64,000 nt of DNA, taken from positions 190,744,491 through 190,808,490 of the forward strand of contig NC_134702.1 of NCBI RefSeq assembly GCF_043290135.1. The letters are read 5' to 3'. Below the pieces are notes generated by a model. The model was not told where the DNA came from and did no database searches. It was given only the letters and a program-made list of their open reading frames with translations. Positions 24,236 to 34,533 of the stretch are shown here, one piece after another. Made by a program: the position numbers and the translations under genes. This stretch comes from Rhipicephalus microplus. Its lineage: Eukaryota; Arthropoda; Arachnida; Ixodida; Ixodidae. How positions within the stretch are numbered: the first letter of the stretch is position 1; every line of letters begins with the position of its first letter.

Positions 24236-25352
24236 CAATTTCTGCCCCGGACTCTACTTATCTTAGGTACTGGTGCCACTTTGGAATCGTATCTGTCTAT
24301 ACCACCTGTGAAAAAGTCCCCCTGGTTGTTTTCCTCGTTACTAGCTATCGTGCACCCCGAAGGGCCCGCTTGCCACCCCCCCCCCCCCAAAAGCTACCGC
24401 GCGTCCTGCAAGTCGCCAACCCACTTCATGACCTAGCCGCCCATCGAAGTGCATTCTGTCTCGTTGAAAACCACCCCACCTATGCACCTCTCTGTTTATT
24501 TCCGCCACCTCGAAGCCTTTCTCTTGACTCATTTGCCATACCTCTCGGTTTGCGTTGAAAACCGCTCTTTGCAGGTTGCTGTCACCCACCCGTACCTCCG
24601 GTATCGTACATATCGCTACCTGTACCAGAGGAAAAGTTGCGCGCATGTCATCGACGCCTTTCGCCAGTGTAGTTGCTAGTCCTGCTGTATCTTAATATAG
24701 GACATCGTTTAAACCACCTGAAATTATCGCGACGTTTCGTCTATTAGCAGTAGTTTTGAGTTTTGCGCTCGCTTGCCTCAAGGCGCCCCTACTGCAACCC
24801 TCTTGTCACCTCTTTGCCTCTCTTTGATGGCTTTGGTGCATCGATTCAAATTCAAGTCCCCGGCGATTATCACATGCTGTGACTTTCAGCTGGAGCGTCT
24901 TGCACTTGGGGGCTACTTGCACCTGTGACGCCGGCTGCTTTGTGCCCTCCCAGCCCAACCACTACCTCGCTAAAGCTGGGCCTGGCGACAATTGAACCGG
25001 TTGAACCTGTTTTTTCCAAACTTGCTTGCTTTTTCTTCTCCGCCGTTCTAGTTGCCGGTACCCTACAGTTCTCTCCGTTGGCCACTCTTCTGTTCACCTT
25101 AACTAGTGCTTCCTCGGCGGACATCAGCCTTTCTCCCATTGCCCTAGTTTTCTCTTGCTATGTCGTCAACGCAGTCCCGAGCTCGGTGATTCTCATCAGC
25201 AGGTCACTCTGGGTAACCATCATCTTCTCCACCTTTTCCTCGACCTCACCTTGCCTAGACTTCGCGTCAGCCTCTGCTCTTTCCGCTTCTACACTTGGAT
25301 TCACTTTCAAACCAACCCCACATCCTGAACATTTTACAGTCTTTTTAACCAT
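24236..25352 (-). pseudogene. ORF1 with Cys motif, coiled coil and SGNH-esterase-like domain
   Basis: The N-terminus (from 25352) reads MVKKTVKCSGCGVGLKVN, then charged heptads (AERAEADAKSRQGEVEEKVE). After a stop, MGERLMSAEEALVKVNRRV continues. The C-terminal half (about 24870-24390) carries the order of SGNH hydrolase blocks: VIIAGDLNLN (GDS block, Ser lost), ISGGLNDVLY (G-x-N-D block) and FQRDRMHFDGRLG (DxxH block). CR1/L2-type ORF1 proteins with esterase domains are known; here frameshifts and loss of the nucleophile Ser make it dead. A C run at 24377-24389 also breaks the frame. Confidence 0.75.
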
Positions 25353-25870
25353 ATCTTTCCGACACCAATTGTCCCTATACTTGTCTCACTCGATAATTAC
25401 AAAACTCGAGCCCTGCTCTACGAAAACGAGAATGTCTAAGCTCTACTACAAAAATTTGCGTGTTCAGTGTGCGTGCACTTCCCCACGGGGTGGCAAAAGA
25501 AACAAAAAAACAAAAAAAGCAAACACACCCACGTACAAGCTAAACAATACCTGGTGACTGACCCCTGAAAAAGCCTTACAATAAAATAGGTGCTACAGTG
25601 ATTTTACCTGCTGCCCTATATGAATAAAGACAAGCTCAAAACATGCAAAACAACTTATCTGCGCAGTCGATCGCGAGCGCTCAAAAAACACGTTCATCCA
25701 CCGTGACAGTCCGACCGATCAGACGACCGAGGAACCCGCAATAAACACGCCCGTCACGGTAGCCGGGCGCGTGAGGCTATGCCTGCTGGTTTCGCTGCGG
25801 ACCGCAGCCATTTGAACACCGGAGAGAACCACGCCACGCGCCTCCGTTCTAGGAGGCCATAGCTAAACTA
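25353..25870 (-). other. Probable 5' leader of the SGNH LINE
   Basis: GC-rich, CpG-rich sequence with no frame directly upstream of ORF1. Boundary at about 25870 is a guess from base composition. Confidence 0.4.
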
Positions 25871-26136
25871 TTGCGAGGAATTTTGTGCCAACTGTTCATG
25901 CAGTGGCGGACAATGATGAGAAATATTGCCTGAAGTTGGTATGCGCGACATTTCAGAGCTCAATAAAAACAATATTTTGTAATGTGTTGGAGCATCGGAC
26001 GACCCACTGGCTACGCTATTTGCATTGTGGGACAACTGCTTGGTTATTTCGCTGTTTTGAAAGGCTTTATCACTCGTAAAAACGCGATTGCTTTCGCCAC
26101 ATCAAGCCTGCCTAAAGCAAGTTTGACAAAAAGTCC

Positions 26137-26215
26137 CAAGCGCTAGCGTGGTTCAGTGGTAGAATTCTGGGCTGGCACCCAGCGTACCCGTGTTCAAGCC
26201 CCACTCTGTCAACGG
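26137..26215 (+). repeat. tRNA-Gly-like head of a SINE or tRNA pseudogene
   Basis: GCGTGGTTCAGTGGTAGAAT matches the D arm and A box of tRNA-Gly, and GTGTTCAAGCCCC serves as B box. The anticodon stem CTGGG/CCCAG closes a 6-nt loop instead of 7, so it is not a working tRNA. Similar glycine-like heads found SINEs in other arthropods. Confidence 0.65.
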
Positions 26216-26985
26216 CAGTAGGTTTTCTTTCCTAATTTCGCGCGATGTGCTACGGTCACCAGCGACAGTGGAAAACTGCGGTGCTGCGCGAAACCCAAGT
26301 TGTAATCTTATAACAGTGAGACGTCCCCCGCTACGCCACCAATCGCCAAAGAGAGGGAAGCCCACTCAACCCCTTGTCTATCCGGTTCCCTCTTGGCTAT
26401 GTGTCTCGATCACTTTAACATACAGGGATTTGTGCTGGGGCCGGGAAGTAAGAGACGCTACGACCTGTTTCTATTTACTGATTCATTAATTTTAATACTA
26501 ACTGCAAACATCGTATACCCGCGTACATCAACCACTACACAAAATTATACCACATGATCTAGACACTCGCAACGTTCGACACAGGGCAGGTACATAAAAA
26601 AAAGTAACAGCAACAATACAAGGATATGCATAAATAACACCCGATGACACAATTGATAAAGTCAATCATCAATAAAACCGCGCAAGTCTCAATATGCCGC
26701 ATCCATTCCCGCAAAGCTCGTTTAAGTAAAGGAGATGAAGTTCGTCTCACGAATGGTCCATGTGGTCAGTCTTCGTCGTCTTCGTTGTCTCTCTCGGCGA
26801 TTTCCATCTTAATCTTCTTTCATAACGTCCCGCAATCACTCGTTTCCTCGTTTCCCATCTCTAACTTTCATTCCTCGTCATATCATCTCTGCCTCAGCCA
26901 TCATCCCATCGACTCTCAATGCTTTCTGTCCACACCGTTATCTTCCTTTTCCATTCCGTCTCTCTACCATCTCGAGCTCATCGCA
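26216..26985. other. Unassigned sequence
   Basis: Possibly includes the body of the tRNA-like repeat just upstream, then C/T-rich sequence. No coding signal recognised. Confidence 0.35.
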
Positions 26986-27080
26986 TCGTAACTCTGACTC
27001 TCTTCGCATTGTATCTCTGACTCCCTTCGCATTGTATCTCTGACTCCCTTCGCATCGTATCTCTGACTCTCTTGTATCGT
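26986..27080. repeat. 24-bp tandem repeat
   Basis: About four units of CTTCGCATTGTATCTCTGACTC-type sequence, differing at a few positions, ending near TTGTATCG. Confidence 0.85.
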
Positions 27081-30000
27081 CTCGTAGTCCCTTTTTGTAG
27101 GAACCGACTCCGCCCTACCGGGGCACCAAACCAGTCGCCACTCCACGCGGCATATCTTTTCTTCTCAGTCCAAGTGTATAATCTTCGGCAGCCGCCCCCG
27201 TGGCCTACACCAGTAGAAAACCCTCTCCCAAACAAAGCCGAGCAAGTAACAATGTACAAACTCACGCCTCAGGGCGAGTGATGGGCGAGCCGTCCGAAGA
27301 CACTTTAATTACGGGCGAACAATGGTCTCGATGCTTCCGGTACTTGGTGAGCCGATGTCCAGGCCAAGTCTCAACGTTTCCACGCAGCTCGGTGTCTCTT
27401 GCGAAATTCTCCGTAGCCGCCGCTTCTTCGTCCTTCACCGCCGCGGGAGGCGATCCGCGCAGAACGCAGTGATGAGCCCTGGAGCCACGGAGGCTGACGG
27501 AAAGGCATACTGCACCCGGCACAGGCGCTTGCCGCAAAGGTCGCATTTCGCGAACCAACAAAAGGTGCTCTGCTGCTCTCCCACGCCACAAATCCGAAGG
27601 GTGCACGCCGATTATCTCCACCGTACATTGTCATACTGTCTGTGGACGTCAAGGCGCCACCCGGTCCTCGTGTTTGCGGGGAGGGAGAGCCCGGGAGAAT
27701 AGTAGAAATAATCCTGCTGGCACTTCACTCCGGAATGCCCATTCGTTACACCGAAGGTTTGCTTTTTTTGTGGGTTTGAGAAACGAGCGAAAACATCTCG
27801 AAAGGTCCGCGGTTCAGTCTATGTTTGCGGGGACTTCACAACAGCTTTCGCTGTAAAAAGATACATTTACACTGTGCGTGCTCTAATGGTGCGTTTCGGT
27901 GGGCCGATACGTCAGCCCTTGGAATATTCCCGGCGATTGCCCCTGCAAGAACGGAATAAAGTGACCCTTTTCATTTCAGAGGGTTCGAACGGCCAGCTTT
28001 TACTGATAGTATTGAGGCCCATACTCTATGAACTACCGGTCCTCCAAGGGCAAACTGTTAACATATGTGATGCACTAAGTACTCCTAATATGGATTCAGA
28101 ATCGAACCTGTGATGTGCAGCTACGAAATTGTTATTTACGGCCTACTGTCTCGCGTAGAAATGTGTGTGAAATCGTCTCTGCTGGTAGCAGTGATGGCGC
28201 CAGAGCGGATGCGACGTAAACTAGGCCCGTCTGCCTCTTCGAAGTTGCGCAACAGGCCGCGTCTTGTGCTTTATTGAGCGGATGTGGCTTAGAGAGCTTT
28301 GATGTGCGCTCTGCACCACCGTTTTTCAGGGTGGTGACATGGAGGAGAGAAAACAACTTAGAAGAGGCTCTGACATCACACCCTGTGGAACTATGTTGAA
28401 GCCGCAAGCATTCCATATTGACTGGCCGAATTCTCCTACCTTGTTTACAACCGAATGCAAAGGAGAAGGCGCGACTCTCTCTCTGGCTCGGAAAGCATAA
28501 GGGCTGCGCAGTGCACGTTTCGTGACGATCTGAAACCAACAGAATGGGGCTCAACACTCCTGGCCAGCGCGAAACCTTCGGCGAAATTGTTTCGTTCGAG
28601 TATTAACAGCGAGTAACAGCTCGCCGACAATGAAGCAAGTACAAAAGAACGCGAACTAGACGCGCTGTTCATGGCGAGTGTTTTCACGTCAGCAACTGTA
28701 CAGACAGCAAGACCGGTCGTGCGCCTTCTTCTGCGGTTCCATTCCGCCACGCGGCCGACACAGCGCCCGGCCATTGTGCCCATGTTCTGCGTAAAACTTC
28801 CCAGTGTCAACATTCTGCGGCCTTGTTGACTTTGAGCATGGTGCAAGAGGCATTTGAACGTGGTTCCTGAACGCTGAGATAACGATGCTGGGTGCGAGTA
28901 TACCAAACGGAACAGATAAGGTGTTTTATTACTCACATGCAAGTTGTTACTGTACACATACCACACACGAAACTACGTATGTGCACATGGTCCTTATTGC
29001 GTCATGCTAGGCGCAACAGTTTCGTGCATCACCATAAGCAAGAGCACTGACAACCGTCACTGACCTGCGAGCTATTCGTCGTCATTCCACTTCGTCATGG
29101 TGCCCGATGCAATTTTGCTGAACACTTCAGTGTTTCATCCGCGTCATCACCCGCCCGACAAATTGATCTGCGCTCCTTCTATGCGCTGTTGAGGCCCCGT
29201 GGTTGGCAAAGGGCTTTGTAAACGTTGCTAGGAGTACAGTAACTGCCAAGAGAACACTGCGTAACCAATAAAGCGGCGCACAGCACGGATATTGTTGTCA
29301 CAACTCAGGATGAGATCTGCAGAGGCACATATGCCACCGCCATCTGCTCCCGCTCACTGCTGTACCAGCTACATTGCACAACACGTAACCATAGCACCGC
29401 CGCCATTGTGTCCATTGAACATGGCTGCCATGATGTCATTTCCTCTACACCTTTCACGTAGCGCGCCGGCTCGGCATGCCCACTCCTATTTTTCCTTCCT
29501 CCGTATGATGGTGACAAGTTTGACCATAGTTGCTTACCACTAAATTTGGCGGCCACCATACTTAACGGCCGCTATGTTGGTTGTCAGCGATTGTTCGTTT
29601 TGATTTAGGCGTGTGTTTACATTGAAGTTGAGTAATGTGGATTTCAACGAAAATTTCGGTGGTTGTGTGGTATAGCATATTCTGAAAACTGGAGGGTTGT
29701 TCTTTTAACTTTGCCATCGTTTTTTAGATCAGATTGGACGGGTTCGTTGACTCGAGTTTGTATACGATATTGTGAGAAATGCTCGTTTTTTGCAGCTGGT
29801 ACACCCAACACTTTGGGTGACGAACTCTAATTAGGGCGCCTATATTTGTTATTCGGAGAACTACGATGTCTCTGTGAACCGTCTTTCGTTTCTGCGCGTC
29901 AGTTATGAAGCAAAACTTTCCTTATCACTGCAGGCACCTTAAAGATAATCTACTGCAGGGCTAGAGGCCCTACTATGACATAATATGACGGGACACATAT

Positions 30001-30240
30001 TAATGGGAAATTCACATAAAACAAGTGCGAAGCTCCTGATGTTCTCTGCAGGATGCATAAATTCGGAACTCTGTTTCTCATAGTGTAAATATTGCTTTTG
30101 AACGTGATACGATTTTGCACTGGAAATATACTTCTTGCGAATGAATCCGTACAATGAACTGTTCTGAAATCTTACAAGTGGTTAGCGTTGCCAGAAAAAA
30201 CCATGACAATCAAACAAGTTACACCAGCCCTCCTTTTCCC
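27081..30240. other. Unassigned sequence
   Basis: GC-richer than its surroundings in parts (27.1-27.7 and 28.1-28.9 kb) with overlapping frames on both strands, the longest 173 codons at 28445-28966. None shows a domain I recognise or a splice context I trust. 29.4-29.6 kb is CpG-containing and could be regulatory, but no promoter element supports this. Confidence 0.35.
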
Positions 30241-30288
30241 CAAACCTGTAAGTTACGCTTGAAGTTAAGCATACTTTACAGGTTTGAA
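30241..30288. other. Imperfect hairpin
   Basis: CAAACCTGTAAGT pairs with ACTTTACAGGTTTG about 17 bp later with one bulged base. Confidence 0.6.
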
Positions 30289-30460
30289 GGAAGGCAAGGG
30301 TTTTCTACTGTACTGATCCAAATGACAGGGAAGCAACAATGAACAAACCAAGTTTTCCAGATCAGATTTTATTGCAAGAAGCATCGAGACAGCATCTTCC
30401 CTTATTTTGTCCGTTTTGCTCCAAATAATTTCAGTGTTGGGGCAGATAATTATCATATTT

Positions 30461-30722
30461 ACTTCAATGTCTTTTTTTCTGTAAATAAAGAATACGCCTT
30501 CGCTATGCGTATCACTATTCCTGCCGATGCCAGTGAAACTAGAGGGGATTATTCCATAGCCCTTCTTTAGATCGTAGCCAAGCTTTTTTTATACTTCAAT
30601 GTCTTTTTTCTGCAAATAAAAAATACGCCTTCGCCATGCGTATCCCCATTCCTGCAGATGCCAGTGAAACTAGAGGGGATTATTCCATAGCCCTTTTTTA
30701 GATCGTAGGCAAGCTTTTTCGG
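30461..30722. repeat. Tandem duplication, 132-bp unit
   Basis: ACTTCAATGTC begins each unit (30461 and 30593). Both contain AATACGCCTTCG, GCCAGTGAAACTAGAGGGGA and TTTAGATCGTAG. Few differences, so the duplication is fairly recent. Not coding. Confidence 0.92.
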
Positions 30723-31282
30723 TGATCATATTCAGGCTGTGTGGCATTACGTATTCGAACTCAATGAATGTTTTGGCCAGGCTGCAAATATTGATATTTC
30801 TCAAACTTAAATTTCTGGTTTCGATTTTTCTTCGTCATTTTTTTTGCACGCCAGCTTCTCTCTCTCCTCCCAACTTTTTTTGAGTACTTTTCGTTTCTAT
30901 CACCGTACCAACATGTCGTAATCAATAAGAATCTTATCATGCAGGCGGTGAATCTTATTGCCGCTTTATTTTTCCATTTTTGCACTTTTATAATTCCTAC
31001 GCTGTCATACTGTCAACTCCTAATAATCATACGCAATGGAGACAATCGTGCCTGCGAGCTTCTTGGGTTCGTGCATATTTTCTTCTTTTCATTGTGGCCA
31101 AAAACCTTACCATGACTGGCAGAATTTTCTTAGTGTTATGTTCACTGATTCTGTGAAATCATTCAAATGTGCTGACAATGACCCAAAATGTCTCTTCAAA
31201 TAGATCTCGCTCAACCACTACTTAAGTTACCTAGGGTTTCACTGGTTCTTTCTGTTACTACAAAGATGACTAAATTGTTTCC
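30723..31282. other. Unassigned AT-rich sequence
   Basis: Nothing recognised on either strand between the tandem duplication and the SINE target duplication. Confidence 0.4.
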
Positions 31283-31296
31283 CTGATTGCGGTATA

Positions 31297-31524
31297 GCCC
31301 CGCCGCGGTGGTCTAGTGGCTAAGGTACTCGGCTGCTGACCCGCAGGGCACGGGTTCGAATCCCGGCTGCGGCGGCTGCATTACCGATGGAGGCGGAAAT
31401 GTTGTAGGCCCATGTTCTTAGATTTGGTGCACGTTAAAGAACCCCAGGTGGTCTAAATTTCCGGAGCCCTCCACTACGGCGTCTCTCATAATCATATAGT
31501 GGTTTTGGGACGTTAAACCCTACA

Positions 31525-31575
<51 letters not shown>
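31297..31575 (+). mobile_element. Ruka-type SINE with TATC tail and target duplication
   Basis: The head GCCCCGCCGCGGTGGTCTAG, B box GGTTCGAATCCC and body GGTGCACGTTAAAGAACCCC match the other copies. After CGTTAAACCCTACA the tail is about 50 bp of (TATC)n. CTGATTGCG occurs at 31283-31291 and 31576-31584, a perfect 9-bp duplication extendable to 13 bp with one difference. This is the clearest complete SINE insertion here with the tail fixed between the body and the duplication. Confidence 0.95.
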
Positions 31576-31577
<2 letters not shown>

Positions 31578-31980
31578 GATTGCGCTATTCTAAGTTAGCC
31601 ACTCTTTCGTGGGTGTACTGGAAAGTATTACTCATGGTGCTATGTTGTGTTTGTAGAGGCTCTATTTTCTAGTTATTTTCTTTCACAGCCTTTAAGATCA
31701 TTTTTATTTCTGAAATGTTTTTGTTTGTAGCCTGTAGCAGATTCCTGAAGGATGCCTGCTTTGTTTTTATTTTATTTGTGCCGTTCTAACTAAGTTTTGG
31801 TAACTTTATAGTTTCCGTAAGCATTTTTTAACATATAAGGTGCTGGATTAGACTCAATAACTTCAGACAGTACAGGCAGCATAGAAATACACTCCCAGGC
31901 ACAAGAAACATTCACTTCGGGTCATCGCAGAACAAGAATGAAGGCGTTCTCATCTCGGAAGGATTTCAGCAACTTACCAA

Positions 31981-32030
31981 CCTATAACAGCACACTAATC
32001 GGCTCAGTCCTCATGACAACACTTCGCTAT
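31981..32030 (+). repeat. Dispersed repeat C, copy 1
   Basis: CCTATAACAGCACACTAATC and GGCTCAGTCCTCATGACAA match 36596-36642 in order. The shared part is short and the element unknown. Confidence 0.5.
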
Positions 32031-32259
32031 TCTCACGGAACCACTTGGTGGAGCTTGTTCTTATGTAGCCTTTGCGCAGGTGTGTCACCATCCTTATCTG
32101 TGTTTCGCGTGCATGCGCCAGTCCAGAACCTGCATGAAACCACGAGCGCCTTTCGATGCGAAGCATCTCGCACTTCAGTTGCCGGTGGTCGTTTTATTGC
32201 GATAGCAGTTATATGGACACTCTCGGCGAGATTTTTCTGTCAGCGTCACCGTCACACAC

Positions 32260-32264
<5 letters not shown>
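32031..32264. other. Unassigned, probably repetitive
   Basis: Contains GATGCGAAGCATC and TTTATTGCGATAGCAGTTAT. I suspect dispersed repeat sequence but cannot define ends. Confidence 0.35.

Positions 32265-32321
<57 letters not shown>
32265..32321. repeat. (AT)n tract
   Basis: Dinucleotide run abutting a 5'-truncated LTR. Confidence 0.95.
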
Positions 32322-32322
<1 letters not shown>

Positions 32323-32428
32323 TTTGGTTAACTGGAGACTCAGGCTAGTTCCGCCATTACCGCTTGACGTGTCGTGACCGCTCTCCTGATTTATAAAAGA
32401 GTGCCACTCTAAAACGCCTCATTATAAT
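32322..32428 (+). repeat. 5'-truncated gypsy-2 LTR, plus strand
   Basis: Matches the last 107 bp of the 173-bp LTR, from TTTGGTTAACTGGAGACTC to CATTATAAT, and is followed by the primer site TGGTGGAGGTGCTGGGTAA. Confidence 0.9.
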
Positions 32429-33589
32429 TGGTGGAGGTGCTGGGTAATCGTAATTGTTGGGCCTGACGTCCCCACGCAGAAAAAACTCGCGCCGTCGACA
32501 AAATCGTGCCACGTGACCCGCAATTCCACAGGCGAAGCATATGGGGTGGTTGTCTTGAGTGCGCCAAGGGTTCTGAGAACGTGGAGGAGGTTGTCGGGAG
32601 AAAGGACGGGCAGTCTGGTACATAGGCTCCGTCAGTACGACAAAGGGGTGCGTGGACGTAGGCGTTCGCGACAAAGAAACGTGGCCGTTCTTGACAGGCG
32701 GACGTCGGGTTCCGTTCAGTGCTTCGGCATAGGTCATAGGAGCAGCCACCGGTGGTGCGTGAGCTGTTGGTAGTGCCTCGGACACTTGCTCCTGGACTAC
32801 GCGCTGTATTGATGGCGCTAAAGTAGATGGGGCACCTTCGGAGGTATAAGGAACGAGGGACAACTGGCGTGCGACCTCCTCTCGTACAAATTGCTTGACC
32901 TCGAGAAGTAAAGTGGTGTGGTCTATAGCAGTGCCAGCCGATGTTAAAGCGGAGATTGTTGCACATGGCGTGCTGGCACGACGAGTGGTGTCACGCTGTT
33001 TCCAGAGCTCATCATAGCTCTGACAAAGTTGGACCACTTCCGCTACCGTTTGCGGGCTTTTGGCGACAAGCATCTGAAATGCGTCGTCAGTCACGCCTTT
33101 CAAGATGTGTTTGATTTTCTCGGCTTCTGTCATGGCCGAGTTGACACGCCGGCAAAGGTCGACCACATCTTCGATATAACTGGTGTAATTCTCACCATTC
33201 TGCTGAGCCCTAGTACGCAAGCGCTGTTCGGCCCGTAGTTTGCGAAGCGCTGGACGGCCAAACAAGTCCGCAAACGCCGTTCGGAAGGCCGACCAGGTGG
33301 GGAGGTCTCTCTCGTGATTACGGTACCACAGACTGGCGACGTCGGTCAGATAAAATTGGACGACAGTAAGCTTGTGCGCATCGTCCCACTTGTTGTGCTT
33401 GCTCACCCGGTCGTATTCGTCGAGCCAGTCTTCCACGTCTTTGTCATCGGTTCCACTGAAGGTAGGCGGATCGCGTTGCCGAAAGGAGCCGAGACAGACA
33501 GGAGCTGCAGTAGTTGGAGCCGAGGCGGCCGCCTGCTGATCGTTGTTCGTGGACATCGTAGCAAATGGAGGCAACGTTTGGTTTCGCAA
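32357..33589 (-). CDS. gag of gypsy-2, open over 410 codons with a chimeric C-terminus
   Basis: Structural nucleocapsid protein of a Ty3/gypsy element. Residues 35-215 form the retrotransposon-gag domain (RQRDPPTFSGTDDKDVEDWL, DVASLWYRNHE, YTSYIEDVVDLCRRV). Residues 351-364 are a zinc knuckle CFACGIAGHVARFC that would bind the element RNA. No stop or frameshift occurs, unlike gypsy-1. From about residue 380 the frame reads through the inverted primer site and LTR (PAPPPIIMRRFRVALFYKS), so the last ~30 residues are not native. The start is the first Met after the primer site, with MSTNNDQQ at residue 12 an alternative. Without pol it could act only with a helper. Confidence 0.88.
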   Translation of the reverse strand: MRNQTLPPFATMSTNNDQQAAASAPTTAAPVCLGSFRQRDPPTFSGTDDKDVEDWLDEYDRVSKHNKWDDAHKLTVVQFYLTDVASLWYRNHERDLPTWSAFRTAFADLFGRPALRKLRAEQRLRTRAQQNGENYTSYIEDVVDLCRRVNSAMTEAEKIKHILKGVTDDAFQMLVAKSPQTVAEVVQLCQSYDELWKQRDTTRRASTPCATISALTSAGTAIDHTTLLLEVKQFVREEVARQLSLVPYTSEGAPSTLAPSIQRVVQEQVSEALPTAHAPPVAAPMTYAEALNGTRRPPVKNGHVSLSRTPTSTHPFVVLTEPMYQTARPFSRQPPPRSQNPWRTQDNHPICFACGIAGHVARFCRRREFFLRGDVRPNNYDYPAPPPIIMRRFRVALFYKSGERSRHVKR

Positions 33590-33606
33590 TTCCAGGATTA
33601 GGCGTT

Positions 33607-33624
33607 ACCCAGCACTCTCCACCA
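33607..33624 (-). promoter_or_regulatory. Primer-binding site of gypsy-2
   Basis: TGGTGGAGAGTGCTGGGT on the minus strand immediately after the LTR, starting with the expected TGG. Confidence 0.72.
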
Positions 33625-33797
33625 ATTATAATGAGGCGTTTTAGAGTGGCACTCTTTTATAAAACAGGAGAGCGGTCACGACACGTCAAGCGGTAATGGC
33701 GGAACTAGCCTGAGTCTCCAGTTAACCAAACGTCGTCTTCTTCACCGACTGAGTCATACCCCCTGTCTTTCTGAGTAGCCTCATCTTCTTCACTACA
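33625..33797 (-). repeat. gypsy-2 LTR, minus strand
   Basis: 173 bp starting TGTAGTGAAGAAGATGAGG and ending CATTATAAT. It is nearly identical to the plus-strand LTR at 33826-33998. Confidence 0.93.
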
Positions 33798-33825
33798 TTT
33801 TATATTTATATATATATATATATAT
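33798..33825. repeat. AT-rich spacer between inverted LTRs
   Basis: 28 bp, mainly TA dinucleotides, at the centre of a 374-bp palindrome. Confidence 0.92.
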
Positions 33826-33990
33826 TGTAGTGAAGAAGATGAGGCTACTCAGAAAGGCAGGGGGTATGACTCAGTCGGTGAAGAAGACGACGTTTGGTTA
33901 ACTGGAGACTCAGGCTAGTTCCGCCATTACCGCTTTACGTGTCGTGACCGCTCTCCTGTTTTATAAAAGAGTGCCACTCTAAAACGCCTC

Positions 33991-33998
<8 letters not shown>
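33826..33998 (+). repeat. Solo gypsy-2 LTR, plus strand
   Basis: 173 bp, TGTAGTGAAGAAG to CATTATAAT, with only a few differences from the inverted LTR beside it. No primer site follows; an AT run does. Confidence 0.93.

Positions 33999-34052
<54 letters not shown>
33999..34052. repeat. (AT)n tract
   Basis: Dinucleotide run beginning at the last base of the solo LTR. Confidence 0.95.
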
Positions 34053-34057
<5 letters not shown>

Positions 34058-34374
34058 CAGAATTACCCGCTCGTTCCCGGCGGCTCTCCGTCGCTCCTTT
34101 CTAATTCATTCCTTCTTCTGCTTCTTGTTGTCTGTTGCTACTTCGTTTGCCTGTTTTTCTCGTTTTTTTGAGGGTCTTCAAACTGTGAGGGTGACCCTCT
34201 GCTACGGGAACTTGTACCATTTCACTTACATCCTCCGAAGAAGGCTGGTCCACCAGCCGAACTGTTAGGATATAATAAATACTTTATTGTTTTGTTTCCT
34301 ATACTGCACTATTCTTGAAGTTTATAACTATTATTACGGTAGCCGGAAGAAACTCTGATCCTCTATTTCATCCG

Positions 34375-34375
<1 letters not shown>
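34053..34375. other. Unassigned sequence
   Basis: No element end or coding signal recognised between two AT runs. Confidence 0.4.

Positions 34376-34410
<35 letters not shown>
34376..34410. repeat. (TA)n(TG)n tract
   Basis: TA run passing into a short TG run, at the 3' edge of the Penelope-like element. Confidence 0.9.
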
Positions 34411-34411
<1 letters not shown>

Positions 34412-34490
34412 TGGCAGGCATGGTGGTTGAGTGGCCATAGCGTTGCAAGTAGTCAAGTAGATCCTCCGTGAGTGGTCACAGCGTGGTTTA

Positions 34491-34533
34491 TTTCGACGTT
34501 TCGGCCTAGAGTCTGGCCTTCATCAAGATCGAG
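34491..34533 (-). ncRNA. Hammerhead-ribozyme-like core
   Basis: On the minus strand TTGATGA is followed by a GGCC/GGCC stem with an 8-nt loop, then GAAAC, then GTCG, in the order of hammerhead boxes (CUGAUGA, stem II, GAAA, cleavage triplet). Penelope-like elements are known to carry minimal hammerheads with a very short stem III. The first core position is T instead of the required C and stem I pairing is poor, so this copy is probably inactive. Confidence 0.6.

Larger units (their letters stand above)
20488..25870 (-). mobile_element. Decayed LINE with SGNH-type ORF1, minus strand
   Basis: Read right to left: a GC-rich 5' leader (25870-25360), ORF1 (25352 to about 24236), an LTR insertion (from 23820), ORF2 endonuclease (23815-23220), RT (22690-21960) and C-terminal region (21107-20640). 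The 3' end is an AT-rich leader into a CATC-type simple tail at 20488-20509. Length without the LTR is about 5 kb, normal for CR1/L2-type LINEs. Frameshifts are frequent, so it is inactive. Confidence 0.85.
32322..33797 (-). mobile_element. Rearranged gypsy-2: gag between inverted LTRs
   Basis: Reading on the minus strand: a full 173-bp LTR (33797-33625), a primer site, then gag. The gag is joined near 32450 to an inverted primer site and an inverted LTR fragment (plus strand, 32322-32428). All of pol is absent. It is related to gypsy-1 by gag sequence, LTR length and primer site but is a distinct, younger family. Confidence 0.88.

Noticed and set aside
26137..26215. Functional tRNA-Gly gene
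   Set aside because: The anticodon loop has 6 nt and the acceptor stem does not pair well; a SINE head or pseudogene fits better.
28445..28966. 173-codon minus-strand frame
   Set aside because: No recognisable domain, no splice or promoter context, atypical composition. Kept as unassigned.
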